From NCBI RefSeq assembly GCF_041435435.1, contig NZ_CP108494.1, positions 4,064,501 through 4,128,500 of the forward strand: a stretch of DNA of 64,000 nt, given 5' to 3'. Positions 8,965-17,117 of this stretch are shown piece after piece (within the stretch, counting starts at the first letter, position 1; each line of letters begins with the position of its first letter). Below the pieces are notes generated by a model. That model searched no databases. It had not been told where the DNA came from and was given only the letters and a program-made list of their open reading frames with translations. Position numbers and translations under genes: made by a program. The DNA comes from Streptomyces sp. NBC_01241 (GTDB lineage: Bacteria > Actinomycetota > Actinomycetes > Streptomycetales > Streptomycetaceae).

Positions 8965-10095
8965 GTGATTGGTACCGCTGTCAAGAAGGAAAGGGATGGC
9001 GGATACCACGCCATTAAAGGTTTCGCGTATCAGTTTGATGCATCCCTTCTCCGTGCATTCGATAACCCGAATGCCACGGTTGAACTTGAAGGGAAGCAGG
9101 ACTTGGCCGTGGAAAATTACCACATCCAGGTCAAGCATCGCACTGATCGTTTTTCGATCTCGGCTATTGCACCTGCAGTGCAGCTTATGTTCCGTCAGTT
9201 CATTTCGGACAACGGTTCTCAATTTTTGTTGCACTGCCACTTCGCTGACCAAAATCCTGGCTCAGAGCGAGAGTTGACGGCGCAGGAGCTGGACCGAATC
9301 CTCGCAGACTTTCCGGAGGACTTTGATAGTTCTATCAGCGCCAAGTTCCTCAGTGCATGTCGAATTGGGTTCCGAGGAAACTACATCGATCAGTTTAATG
9401 AGGTACTAGCGAAGATATCGCAACACTTTCGGACACGAGATGTGGATGAGGCAACCTATTTTCACGCGATTCTGCATGGGTACGTACGGGACATCATTCT
9501 TTCGAATCCGATCGGAAGTCGAGAGATCTCGCTTCGTTCCTTGCGTGCAGCTACTAGTGCCGCCCGAACCGCGATCTTCGAATCTGCCTATGCTGAGCAG
9601 CGTGGATACGACCGATACCTTAAGTCGGTGAGAAAGCGCTACACGTTTCGAACAGTGAATGTTGCGGCCGAACGAGTCTTCTCCTTCGAGTGCGACCCCA
9701 TGACCGACGCCGAGTCGCTAGCTGAGGTTGCTGTCATGTTGCAGAATAAATACTGCAGTCTGAAAGTGGGTGGGAAAGCTCCGTACCTGACATTCCGGGG
9801 AGCACCGGATGAACTCGGAATCAAAAAGGCTCTCTGGGATGCAGGCGCTCGATTCAATGATGGGACGGGCTACCACGGTGGCATCTTTCGGATGGACGAA
9901 CTCATTGACCCTCCCGCACGAGACCTGAAGCTCAAGGTAGTTGCGCCAACGCACCTGCCTGCGCTTCTGGAGCAAGTTCGAATCAGAGAGTTTCACGACT
10001 TTTACCTGGGCAGCCCTCTCCGGACGCCAGAAAATGCAGCCAAGGCATCGCATGTGTTTCTCCGGAGCTTTGAAGACCTCTTGCAAGTCCTTTGA
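8965..10095 (+). CDS. DUF4297-like defence nuclease, partner of HerA
   Basis: 376 residues from a GTG. The N-terminus has the layout of DUF4297/Cap4-type PD-(D/E)xK nucleases: GGYHAIKGFAYQFDASLL, then VELEGKQDLAVENYHIQVKHR, giving a Glu/Asp pair and a Q-x-K catalytic motif. The middle (about 90-220) is helical, and the C-terminal third (VFSFECDPMTDAESLAEVAVML onward) is an extra domain. The HerA ATPase gene follows after 14 bases. DUF4297-HerA pairs are known anti-phage systems in which the ring ATPase drives the nuclease to destroy DNA. Codon use is much less GC-biased than the flanks, pointing to horizontal arrival. A GTG start is accepted since no in-frame ATG precedes the conserved part. 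Confidence 0.78.
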   Translation: MIGTAVKKERDGGYHAIKGFAYQFDASLLRAFDNPNATVELEGKQDLAVENYHIQVKHRTDRFSISAIAPAVQLMFRQFISDNGSQFLLHCHFADQNPGSERELTAQELDRILADFPEDFDSSISAKFLSACRIGFRGNYIDQFNEVLAKISQHFRTRDVDEATYFHAILHGYVRDIILSNPIGSREISLRSLRAATSAARTAIFESAYAEQRGYDRYLKSVRKRYTFRTVNVAAERVFSFECDPMTDAESLAEVAVMLQNKYCSLKVGGKAPYLTFRGAPDELGIKKALWDAGARFNDGTGYHGGIFRMDELIDPPARDLKLKVVAPTHLPALLEQVRIREFHDFYLGSPLRTPENAAKASHVFLRSFEDLLQVL

Positions 10096-10109
10096 GAAGT
10101 GAGACGAAA

Positions 10110-11762
10110 ATGACACCGGAACCGATGGCTGAAGTAGTTGCTGTCTACCCGAACCGGGTAAAGATCGCTGTTAACGACATAGAAGCCCTCGCCCATGATG
10201 ACTTGGTCGAAGTAGGTTCCTACTTGAAGGTCTATGACAGCACTGAGAGTGCGATTATCGCCATCATTGAGAATTACTCCATCGAGTTGCGTCCATCGAA
10301 GGATGGTCAACTCGATCGCGTTTATATGATTGAAGCAGTCCCTCTGGGAATTATCGACAGGGATGGGCATTTCGAGCGCGGTGGCGGAGGTATCGCCATC
10401 CCGCCCAAAACCGTTTCAATTGCGTTGAAGAACGAAGTTCAAAAGATCTACAACACCGTTGACCGAAAGAATCGCTTCCACTTCGCCCAGTTGGCTCAAG
10501 ACGAGGAAGTCGATGTTCCCGTCGACGGTAACAGATTCTTCAGTAGGCACATTGCTGTTGTTGGCTCCACCGGTTCTGGAAAATCTCACGCAATGGCCCG
10601 CATCATTCAGAAAGCCACGGAGATTAGAGATGAGGAAGCAGGCCAGCAATACGCATTGAACAATACGCATGTCATCATTTTTGACCTTCACGCAGAGTAT
10701 CGAAGTGCCTTTCCGGAGGCCAACCAGATCGGTGTTGACTCTCTAGTTCTTCCATATTGGCTACTTAACTCTGAAGAGCTACAGGACCTATTTATCGAAA
10801 GCAATGAGGAGCAGTCTCACAATCAGATTGCGATCTTGAAAAAGAGCATCACTGAAGGGAAGCGCCTCTCCTTCTCCGGATCCGACGAGCGAAAGGATCT
10901 GATTCACTACGATTCGCCACTGTTCTTCGATATCGACAAGGTCCTCAGTGACATCAAAGCCAAAAATGAAGAGCGAGTCACAACTGTTACGGCCACCGGA
11001 AAGCCGAGTGAAAAGGCGGGCCCTCTATTCGGCAAGCTTGACAACTTCCTCACGCGTCTGGAAAACAGGAGAAACGATCGCCGCCTGGACTTCTTGCTAG
11101 GCGCCCGGGCAAAGAGTACAAAGTTGGAGGAGGTACTGCGTCAGTTCACTGGGTACGTGAAAGGGGCGCACTCCAATGTAACGGTAATCGACCTAAGTGG
11201 CGTTCCCTTCGAAGTCCTGAGTTTGACAGTTTCATTGGTGTCTAGATTGCTTTTCGACTATTCTTACTATTTCAAAAAGAGCAACGCGGAGGGGCGTAGC
11301 GAAACGCCGCTATTGTTGGTATACGAAGAGGCGCACAAGTACGTTCCAAAGAGTGCACTGTCCAAATACAGTTCCTCGCGAAACGCAATCGAACGAATTG
11401 CAAAGGAGGGGCGAAAGTACGGCATTACAGCAGCTATTGTCAGCCAACGTCCGGCCGAAATCTCTGAAACAATTTTCTCGCAATGCAACAATTTTCTTGC
11501 TATGCGGCTAACGAATCCCGAAGATCAGAATTATGTGAAGCGGCTAATTCCTGATTCGCTTGGGCCCCTAACAGACGCCCTTCCGATGCTGTCTTCCGGG
11601 GAAGCTCTACTCATCGGGGATGCTGCTGTCATGCCATCTCGTGTGCGACTTGACCACGCGCACCCGCCACCATCATCCAGTGACGTCCTATACCTACGTG
11701 AGTGGGCACGCCCCTGGCACGACGTTCCCTTTGAGCCGCTCGTGCAGGACTGGGAGAAATAG
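10110..11762 (+). CDS. herA: HerA-type hexameric DNA translocase ATPase
   Basis: About 550 residues. N-terminal beta-barrel HAS domain (MAEVVAVYPNRVKIAVND), then Walker A GSTGSGKSHAMA at about residue 155, Walker B LLLVYEEAHKYVP (hhhhE) near 410, a sensor region AAIVSQRPAEIS, and a C-terminal AMRLTNPEDQNYV stretch with the arginine expected for the HerA ring. I prefer the ATG at 10110 (GAGAAGTGAG just upstream) over a TTG at 10092 that would overlap the nuclease stop. It forms a two-gene operon with the upstream DUF4297-like nuclease. The gene is lower in GC than the chromosome-like genes nearby. Named for family; not the archaeal repair protein. Confidence 0.85.
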   Translation: MTPEPMAEVVAVYPNRVKIAVNDIEALAHDDLVEVGSYLKVYDSTESAIIAIIENYSIELRPSKDGQLDRVYMIEAVPLGIIDRDGHFERGGGGIAIPPKTVSIALKNEVQKIYNTVDRKNRFHFAQLAQDEEVDVPVDGNRFFSRHIAVVGSTGSGKSHAMARIIQKATEIRDEEAGQQYALNNTHVIIFDLHAEYRSAFPEANQIGVDSLVLPYWLLNSEELQDLFIESNEEQSHNQIAILKKSITEGKRLSFSGSDERKDLIHYDSPLFFDIDKVLSDIKAKNEERVTTVTATGKPSEKAGPLFGKLDNFLTRLENRRNDRRLDFLLGARAKSTKLEEVLRQFTGYVKGAHSNVTVIDLSGVPFEVLSLTVSLVSRLLFDYSYYFKKSNAEGRSETPLLLVYEEAHKYVPKSALSKYSSSRNAIERIAKEGRKYGITAAIVSQRPAEISETIFSQCNNFLAMRLTNPEDQNYVKRLIPDSLGPLTDALPMLSSGEALLIGDAAVMPSRVRLDHAHPPPSSSDVLYLREWARPWHDVPFEPLVQDWEK

Positions 11763-12166
11763 GCAGATGGTGACCAAAATTCTTGTGTCGCGGACATGTG
11801 CCCCTACTTGCAACTCCGCGCAAGCGCTACCCACTCTTAAATCAGCTCCCATCCCTTCCGCCCTGGGCCGCGACGTCTCGGCTTTGCCTGGGTCGAAGGT
11901 GGTCAAGATGGAAGCCCCGCGACACGCGCCACGCTCCGGCCCGCACTCGCGAACGGTGCCCGAATCTGTCCCGGCGTCTGAGCGCCCCCGCCGGCGGCAT
12001 CGGTATAGGGCTGCAGGGGCCGTGTTGCAGCAGACGTGCGAGAGGGCCAAGGCCACTCTCCAACAGGCAATCGATGACAGCGGCTTGGCACGCGATCACG
12101 GTAACCGCGCTGTGAATCACGCACTCAGGAAAGCGGCCCTGCCGCGGATGGAAGCCCGTGCCACAT
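11763..12166. other. Intergenic stretch between HerA and the first intact scar
   Basis: GC content returns to the Streptomyces level about 100 bases after the HerA stop. Open frames on both strands are short and look like chance frames; none shows a family motif. It probably represents the right end of an integrated element. Confidence 0.4.
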
Positions 12167-12211
12167 CCGTGCCAGAAGGGGCGGATCCCAGCGGTCAAGA
12201 GCGGTCAAGCG
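12167..12211 (+). repeat. Candidate integrase arm-site block (12 kb scar)
   Basis: ATCCGTGCC, then CAGCGGTCAAGAGCGGTCAA: the G(A)GCGGTCAA unit occurs twice here. Related blocks lie to the left of six other tRNA scars at 54-87 bases distance, which suggests arm-type integrase binding sites of former attP DNA. Confidence 0.5.
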
Positions 12212-12280
12212 GGACGTCTCACAACTGATCATCAGCAGCCGTTCGCACTGGTCAGCGTCAAGACTCCCCCTGACAGTCCG

Positions 12281-12328
12281 GTGATTCCCAAGCTCAGAGC
12301 GCGAGTTCGATTCTCGTCACCCGCTCCA
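12281..12328 (+). repeat. tRNA-Gly(CCC) 3'-half scar, att site
   Basis: 48 bases equal to the 3' half of a tRNA-Gly with CCC anticodon: loop TTCCCAA, stem, variable loop, T arm GCGAGTTCGATTCTCGT, acceptor CACCCGC, discriminator T and CCA. No 5' half precedes it, so it is not a gene. Left flank has arm-like repeats; right flank carries a terminator and, 51 bases on, the stop codon of a decayed integrase. It reads as the joint of two tandem integrated elements. Confidence 0.85.
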
Positions 12329-12331
12329 CAC

Positions 12332-12361
12332 AAAAGCCCCAGGCCAGTGGCCCGGGGCTTC
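12332..12361 (+). terminator. Terminator following the tRNA scar
   Basis: AAGCCCC...GGGGCTT stem with loop, then CTTTGTTG. The same hairpin position is conserved after the other scars and also lies just beyond the integrase remnant, so it may serve both strands. Confidence 0.6.
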
Positions 12362-12379
12362 TTTGTTGTCTAGACCGGT

Positions 12380-12715
12380 CTAAGCGTCACACACCACCTC
12401 CGCACCACCTTGACCGTCTTTCCGCTGTTCAGAGGCCTTCCCCCGAGCGGCCCTGACCATCTTGTCCAGCCCACTCGCGACCTCTTTCTGCCGCTCGTGA
12501 TCCGAGTGCTGATAGATCAGCGCGACCCGCTCGGTCGACTGACCGGCCCGCACCATCATGTCCTTCAGCGTCGGGCTGGAGCAGGTCGTGAGGGTGTGCC
12601 CGGTGTGACGGAGATCGTAAAAGCGGAAGTTGCCGGGCGGCCAACCTGCGGCCGAGCACTTCGCCACTTTCGCCCGAAGGTGGAACGGCGGAACGGGTTC
12701 CCCCGCTCCGCCAGT
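12380..12715 (-). pseudogene. Tyrosine-recombinase integrase, C-terminal remnant
   Basis: The last about 110 residues of a Streptomyces phage-type integrase. FRFYDLRHTGHTL holds the conserved Arg-His pair, and RVALIYQHSDHERQKEVA holds the catalytic Tyr before a helix. The catalytic N-terminal half and the arm-binding domain are gone. A frameshift at about 12660 separates this part from the preceding NPFRRSTFGRKWR segment, which continues the family in another frame. The stop lies 51 bases from the tRNA-Gly scar, the usual position of int beside attL. The protein ends GQGGAEVVCDA, a tail that reappears at the end of the two YafY genes. It is inactive as it stands. Confidence 0.85.
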
Positions 12716-12795
12716 GACAAGGTGAACCGTCCATGGCGTCTTAGGGGTGAGAGCGGTTCGCGAGAGCGCGGCCGGAAGGGGAGGACACGGATCGC

Positions 12796-13323
12796 ATGGG
12801 CGCGTTCGGCGGCAGACACGAGGACCGGCTGGCGGAGTTCCAGGAGTTCGCGAGCACGGCCGGCCCCTGGCTCTTCCGTACGGCGCTACTGCTGACCGGC
12901 GGGGACTGGCACCAGGCGGAGGATCTGGTGCAGACGGCGCTGGCCAGGGCCTTCGCCTCCTGGGGACGAGTGCGGCGCGCGGACAACCGGGACGCCTACG
13001 TCCGCACCGTCCTGGTCCGCGTCCATCTCTCGCAACGACGGCTGCGGCGCAGCACGGAGCGGCCCGTCGAGGGGGTGCCCGACAGTGCGTTGGACGTTCA
13101 TGGCGACCCGGCCCTGCGCGTGGCGCTGCTCGCGGCCCTGGCCCAGCTATCGCCCAAGGACCGGGCCGTGCTGGTGCTGCGCTACTGGGAGGACCGAAGC
13201 GTCGAGCAGACCGCCTCGGAGCTCGGCCTGCGCCCGGGCACGGTGCGCAATCGCAGCATGGCCGCGCTGGCCAGGCTCCGCGAACTGCTGGGCAGCGAGC
13301 GCGAATCGCTCACCACGATCTGA
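12796..13323 (+). CDS. SigE-family ECF RNA polymerase sigma factor
   Basis: 175 residues. Sigma-2 region about 18-85 (LFRTALLLTGGDWHQAEDLVQTALARAFASWGRV) and sigma-4 region about 110-165 (LSPKDRAVLVLRYWEDRSVEQTASELGLRPGTVRNRSMAALARL) with a clear helix-turn-helix. Length and the LLTGGDWHxAEDL signature fit the actinobacterial SigE-family group. A strong AAGGGGAGG site precedes the ATG. The next gene starts 19 bases after the stop and encodes a single-pass membrane protein, a typical anti-sigma arrangement. The target promoters cannot be told from here; ECF factors often read their own promoter. Confidence 0.85.
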   Translation: MGAFGGRHEDRLAEFQEFASTAGPWLFRTALLLTGGDWHQAEDLVQTALARAFASWGRVRRADNRDAYVRTVLVRVHLSQRRLRRSTERPVEGVPDSALDVHGDPALRVALLAALAQLSPKDRAVLVLRYWEDRSVEQTASELGLRPGTVRNRSMAALARLRELLGSERESLTTI

Positions 13324-13342
13324 GAGAAGGGCAGGGACGGAC

Positions 13343-14308
13343 ATGAAGCTGGACGAGCACGAACTGAACAAGGTCATGGGGGAAGCCGTCAGCCATGTGC
13401 GACCGCCGACGCGCGCCCTGGTCGACGGTGCGACGCGCCAGGGCAGGCGGATGCGCAGCCGACGCCGGATCGCGGTCGGCGCGGGCGTGCTCGCGGTCGC
13501 CGGGGTGGTGGCGGGAGCGTCGCTGTTCGGCGCGTACTTCCCGACGTATACGGACGGTGTGGAGACGCTTTCGGCAGGGCCAGGCGCCAAGCCGGGCAAG
13601 GTGACAATCCCCGACTTCTCGAAGCTGCCGAAGAATCCGCAGCCGCCGGCCGGGACAGAGCGGATCACGGGGCGGGCGACCGTGCAGACGCTGAAAGAGC
13701 TGATGCCCCAGGAACGGACCTCGGGGTACGAGAGCCAGCAGAGTCCCCCGATGGGGTACGAGGTCTTCGGCCGGCTCAACACCGAGGGCTGGCCGGCCGG
13801 GGCGGAGGTGCAGGTCAATCTGCAGCCGAGCTTCGGGCGCGACATGTTCGTCCAGCAGCACGGGGCGGAGCTGGCGCACACCCTGAAGGGGTTCTACTCC
13901 TGCGAGCACCGCGTGCCGGAGGGCGGGAAGATGTCCGCCTGCCGGGTCTCCAACCTGCGCGACGGCTCGGTGCTGATGGTGTACGAGGACCGGTCCGGGC
14001 TGCTGCTGAGGCGGCACGCGGATCTGCTCCGTACGGACGGCACGCGGGTCGTCGTGGGCACGTCCAACGGCGCGGACATCGAGGATGGGCCCGTGGTCGA
14101 TCTCCACCCACCACTGAGTCTTGACGAGTTGCGCGCGATCGTGACGAGTTCGCGCTGGCAGTACTTCGTAGACCCGCAGGTCAACCAGAAGGCGAAAAGT
14201 CTCAAGCCGCACACGGACCGGAGCCAGCAGATCCCGGCCGACGGCTCGATTCCCACCGACGACTCTCCGGGTACCACGGCGAAGCCGTCCAGCTCGACCA
14301 AGCACTGA
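13343..14308 (+). CDS. Putative membrane-anchored anti-sigma factor
   Basis: 321 residues. Cytoplasmic N-terminus (about 1-45), ending in the basic GRRMRSRRR, then one transmembrane helix (IAVGAGVLAVAGVVAGASLF, about 46-66), then a Pro-rich linker and an exported domain to residue 321. No zinc HxxxCxxC motif is visible, so it would not be a ZAS-type anti-sigma; SigE-family partners often lack one. The gene follows the sigma factor after 19 bases with AGAAGGGCAGGGA upstream of the ATG, so co-transcription is likely. The role is inferred from order and topology; the extracellular domain is not recognised. Confidence 0.65.
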   Translation: MKLDEHELNKVMGEAVSHVRPPTRALVDGATRQGRRMRSRRRIAVGAGVLAVAGVVAGASLFGAYFPTYTDGVETLSAGPGAKPGKVTIPDFSKLPKNPQPPAGTERITGRATVQTLKELMPQERTSGYESQQSPPMGYEVFGRLNTEGWPAGAEVQVNLQPSFGRDMFVQQHGAELAHTLKGFYSCEHRVPEGGKMSACRVSNLRDGSVLMVYEDRSGLLLRRHADLLRTDGTRVVVGTSNGADIEDGPVVDLHPPLSLDELRAIVTSSRWQYFVDPQVNQKAKSLKPHTDRSQQIPADGSIPTDDSPGTTAKPSSSTKH

Positions 14309-14659
14309 TCGTCCCAGAGGCGGACCACGCCGATCACGGCCATCGCGAGATAGTCACGACTGCCAACCACCGTCAGATGCAACCCAGTTCGACCGCGTGG
14401 GGCGTTGGTCGGCGACATCTGTGGCGTAGAGGGTGACATGAGCGAGGCCACTGCAGGGCCACGTCGGCGGTCGCGCGGGCGGCGAGGAGATGGGCGAGCG
14501 CCTTCTCGAACTGCTCGGGCAGCGTCTCCACGACGACCTTGCCAGGTGTCTTTCGCTGCGTCGATCGCCGCCAGGCGCTCGTGGAGATCCGCGAGAGCGT
14601 CCCCTTCCGGCGCCGGGACGAGGTGCTTGCGACGGAAGCGGTGCCCTCGGTGCTCCGCC
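14309..14659. other. Rearranged stretch with an unknown minus-strand fragment
   Basis: The minus strand reads, across a frameshift, something like PEGDALADLHERLAAIDAAKDTWQG and then ETLPEQFEKALAHLLAARATADVALQWP, amphipathic and coding-like, but I do not recognise it and both ends are cut. It joins the dehydrogenase fragment at about 14660. Confidence 0.35.
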
Positions 14660-15169
14660 TTCACCGCCTCCGCCAGCGCCCTCGGAGCCACCGAGGCAGC
14701 AACCCTTCTGCGGGCCGCCGAGCAGGTCAACGAGTCCCGTCCCACCGCCGCCCTGAAACTCATCGAGCAGGCCCTCGGCCGCTCCGTCGAGGGCGTGCGC
14801 GTCACCATCTGGGGCGCCTCCTTCAAGGCCGGCACCAACGACGTCCGCGAATCCCCCGCCCTGGCAGTCGCTTCCCTGATGCACCAGCGCGGCGCCATCG
14901 TCACCGTCCACGACCCGCACGCCGTGCCCACCGCGCTGCGCCGCAACCCCGAACTCGACTACGCCGACGCCCTCGACGACTCCGTCCAAGGCACCGAACT
15001 GATCGTCCTGGCCACCGAATGGCCCCACTTCCGCGAGGCCGACCCCAAGGCCCTCGCCCCACTGGTCGCGGACCCGGTCCTCGTCGACCTCCGCAACCTC
15101 ATCGACGCCGATGCCTGGCGCATGGCCGGATGGACCGTGCGCCAGCTCGGACGACCCGCACAGGAATAG
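14660..15169 (+). pseudogene. UDP-glucose dehydrogenase C-terminal fragment (copy C)
   Basis: Only the last about 170 residues are present, starting FTASASALGATEAATLLRAAE and ending with the same VRQLGRPAQE as the intact copy at 4579. The substrate region WGASFKAGTNDVRESPA is kept, but the NAD-binding fold and the catalytic Cys loop are lost. Homology begins abruptly at about 14660 after unrelated sequence, so this is a recombination joint. The MazG gene follows at the same spacing (26 bases) as in the other copy. Confidence 0.85.
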
Positions 15170-15195
15170 CCGAACCCATCGATCGGAGGTCCGAC

Positions 15196-15621
15196 GTGGA
15201 CACCCTGTGGGACAACATCGAGAAGCTCTCCGCCGTCTGCCGAGCGGCAGGCGCCCATCTGCCCGACGAAGAACTCAAGAGCCTCCAGGTCGGCAAGGTC
15301 GCCGAAGAGGCCGGCGAGGCCATGCACGCCCTCCACGGGCTGAAGGGCCTCACCACCTGCGGCGACGACCACGCCTGGTCCGAGGTCCAGAACGACCTCG
15401 TCGGCGCCGTCATCGCCGCCCTCCTGGCCATGCACTACATCGACCCCACTGGCGCCCGCGCCACCTTCGACGAGGTCCTCCACCGCCGCACCCGCAGGGG
15501 CCGCGAGGCCACCTCAACGAGGGACGGCACCGCCATGAACAGCACCGCAGCCGGCGCCACCGAACTGCGTAGCGTGCTGGCGTTCGACGGCGACTGCGGA
15601 CGCACCCTACGCCGACAATGA
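15196..15621 (+). CDS. MazG-like nucleotide pyrophosphohydrolase (copy 2)
   Basis: 141 residues from a GTG with GGAGG 6 bases upstream. All-alpha MazG pattern: KVAEEAGEAMHALHGLKG supplies the E-E-x-x-E metal ligands and WSEVQNDLVGAVIAAL the later acidic residue. These enzymes hydrolyse nucleoside triphosphates to monophosphates and pyrophosphate. After about residue 117 (RRGREATSTRDG) the family seems to end; the tail may come from the joined acylase fragment. It is the intact counterpart of the frameshifted gene at 5929 and follows a dehydrogenase fragment in the same way. The family is well supported; the natural substrate is unknown. Confidence 0.78.
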   Translation: MDTLWDNIEKLSAVCRAAGAHLPDEELKSLQVGKVAEEAGEAMHALHGLKGLTTCGDDHAWSEVQNDLVGAVIAALLAMHYIDPTGARATFDEVLHRRTRRGREATSTRDGTAMNSTAAGATELRSVLAFDGDCGRTLRRQ

Positions 15622-16004
15622 TCTGCGTGCCGTGCTCGGCGATCCGGTACAGGGCGGCCTGGCCAAGCCCTACTGCGGCAACGGTGAGCTGAGCGCCTGC
15701 CGGGGACACCCTGCTGGGCGCGCTGCGGCAGGCCGTGGACAAGCCCGCCACCGAGGTCTACCCCGACGACGCCAACTGCGCGGCCGGGGACCAGTGGTGC
15801 GCGGACGCCGTCATCCACCGCCCGATCGGCGGGATCAGCCAGAACACCATCAACTGGCAGAACCGGCCCACCTACCAGCAGGTGGTGGAGTTCCCCCGCA
15901 CACCGCTGATCCGGCACCGGAATCGAGGCACCCGGCCGGTACCCCAACCGGCCGAGCGTGGAGGGCAGTTGCCCGATCGCAGCCCGCTGAAGAGGATGAG
16001 CTGA
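15597..16004 (+). pseudogene. Penicillin-acylase-family 3' fragment
   Basis: Across one frameshift at about 15700 the plus strand reads DAPYADNDLRAVLGDPVQGG, then DTLLGALRQAVDKPATEV, then QNTINWQNRPTYQQVVEFPR. The final W-x-N-R-P-T-x-Q-Q-V motif is typical of the very end of penicillin/AHL acylases of the Ntn-hydrolase class. Only the C-terminal tip of an enzyme normally over 700 residues is present. The first bases overlap the end of the MazG reading frame, marking the joint. Confidence 0.6.
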
Positions 16005-16031
16005 ACGCAGGCAGAGGCAGACACCACCTCC

Positions 16032-17117
16032 GTGCCCGGCCGATGGGACTACCCACCGGCGCTGCTCGATACCACCATGGACCAGCTCCGCACCCTGCTC
16101 GCGGTACGCGAGACGGGCAGCGCGCTGGGCGCCGCGAGATTACTGGGCCGCAGCCAGTCCAGTGTGCAGAAGCAGCTCGACACCATGAACCGGAGCTATG
16201 GCGAGCTCTGCGGCGAGCCCCTAGTACGCAAGCGGGGCCGTGGCGAGAGCGTGCTGTTCACCGCCACCGGCGTGGCCCTCGCCGAGCTGGCACGCGGCAC
16301 CCTGGACGGGTGGGCGGAGGGTGCCGAGCGCTGCCGCAGCCGATCCGGCGCCCGGCTCGCCGTCGGCTCCACCCGCTACACCCTCGGCTTCCTGCTGAAC
16401 GCGGTGGAACGAGTGACGGACACCTTCCAATCGGAAGGAGTGCGGCTGACGGTCGCTCATGTACGTACCGCCGAACTGCTCGGCAAACTCGACAGCCATG
16501 ACCTCGACCTGGTCTGCGGCAGCACCCTGACCACCGGCGCCGGCGATGAGCGCCTGGCCCGCTATGAGGTGCTGGAGTGGCGGCGCAGCGGTCTGGCGCT
16601 GGTCTCCAACCTCTTCGAGCGGCGCCTGCCCTGCCCCACAGTGGCCGTGAGCGAACTGCCCGACTGCCCCCTCGCGGTCTCCTCGGACGGTCTCATCGCC
16701 GGCTTCCTGCACGGTTGGTTCGGCGGGCGCTACCGCGAGGAGCTGCGGATCGCCGCCGCCATCGACACCCTCCCGTACGGTCTGGAACTGCTGACCTCCC
16801 GGGTACTGCGTGGCTGCCTGCTGGTCACCCAGGGGATCGGCGAGGCGCTGGCCGACGGCTGGCTCCTGGAGGAGAACGTCCAGCCCATCCCAGGGGGCGC
16901 GTCCCGGTCGCTGGCAGACAAGGGGCTGCGCACCCTGGAGCTGGTGGACGATGTCTCCTCCGGACTCGCGGTGCTGTCCGGGGCCTTCGTACGGGCCGGT
17001 GAGCGCACCGCACTGGCCCCGGGCCATCCGCTCAATCTGCTCTGGGGCGGCCTGCGCCGCGAGCACGCCCGCCACCAGAGCGCCGAGCTCAGTGGTCCAG
17101 CAGACCGGCCGCGTTGA
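16032..17117 (+). CDS. LysR-family transcriptional regulator
   Basis: 361 residues from a GTG; a shorter start at 16077 lacks a ribosome site. N-terminal winged helix (MDQLRTLLAVRETGSALGAARLLGRSQSSVQKQLDTMNR), then a two-lobed periplasmic-binding-like effector domain (from about 110: ARLAVGSTRYTLGFLL, LDLVCGSTLTTG, LPDCPLAVSSDGLIAG). The helix-turn-helix is atypical but in the right place. It converges on the esterase gene, the two frames overlapping by 29 bases at their stops. Targets are unknown. Confidence 0.75.
   Translation: MPGRWDYPPALLDTTMDQLRTLLAVRETGSALGAARLLGRSQSSVQKQLDTMNRSYGELCGEPLVRKRGRGESVLFTATGVALAELARGTLDGWAEGAERCRSRSGARLAVGSTRYTLGFLLNAVERVTDTFQSEGVRLTVAHVRTAELLGKLDSHDLDLVCGSTLTTGAGDERLARYEVLEWRRSGLALVSNLFERRLPCPTVAVSELPDCPLAVSSDGLIAGFLHGWFGGRYREELRIAAAIDTLPYGLELLTSRVLRGCLLVTQGIGEALADGWLLEENVQPIPGGASRSLADKGLRTLELVDDVSSGLAVLSGAFVRAGERTALAPGHPLNLLWGGLRREHARHQSAELSGPADRPR

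Noticed and set aside
3704..11762. Sir2-like gene and HerA as one HerA-Sir2 defence system
   Set aside because: They lie over 5 kb apart with unrelated genes between, and HerA has its own coupled nuclease partner; Sir2 is instead next to the dehydrogenase.
12281..12328. A tRNA-Gly gene
   Set aside because: Only the 3' half from the anticodon loop is present; the D arm and 5' acceptor strand are absent here and at all other copies.
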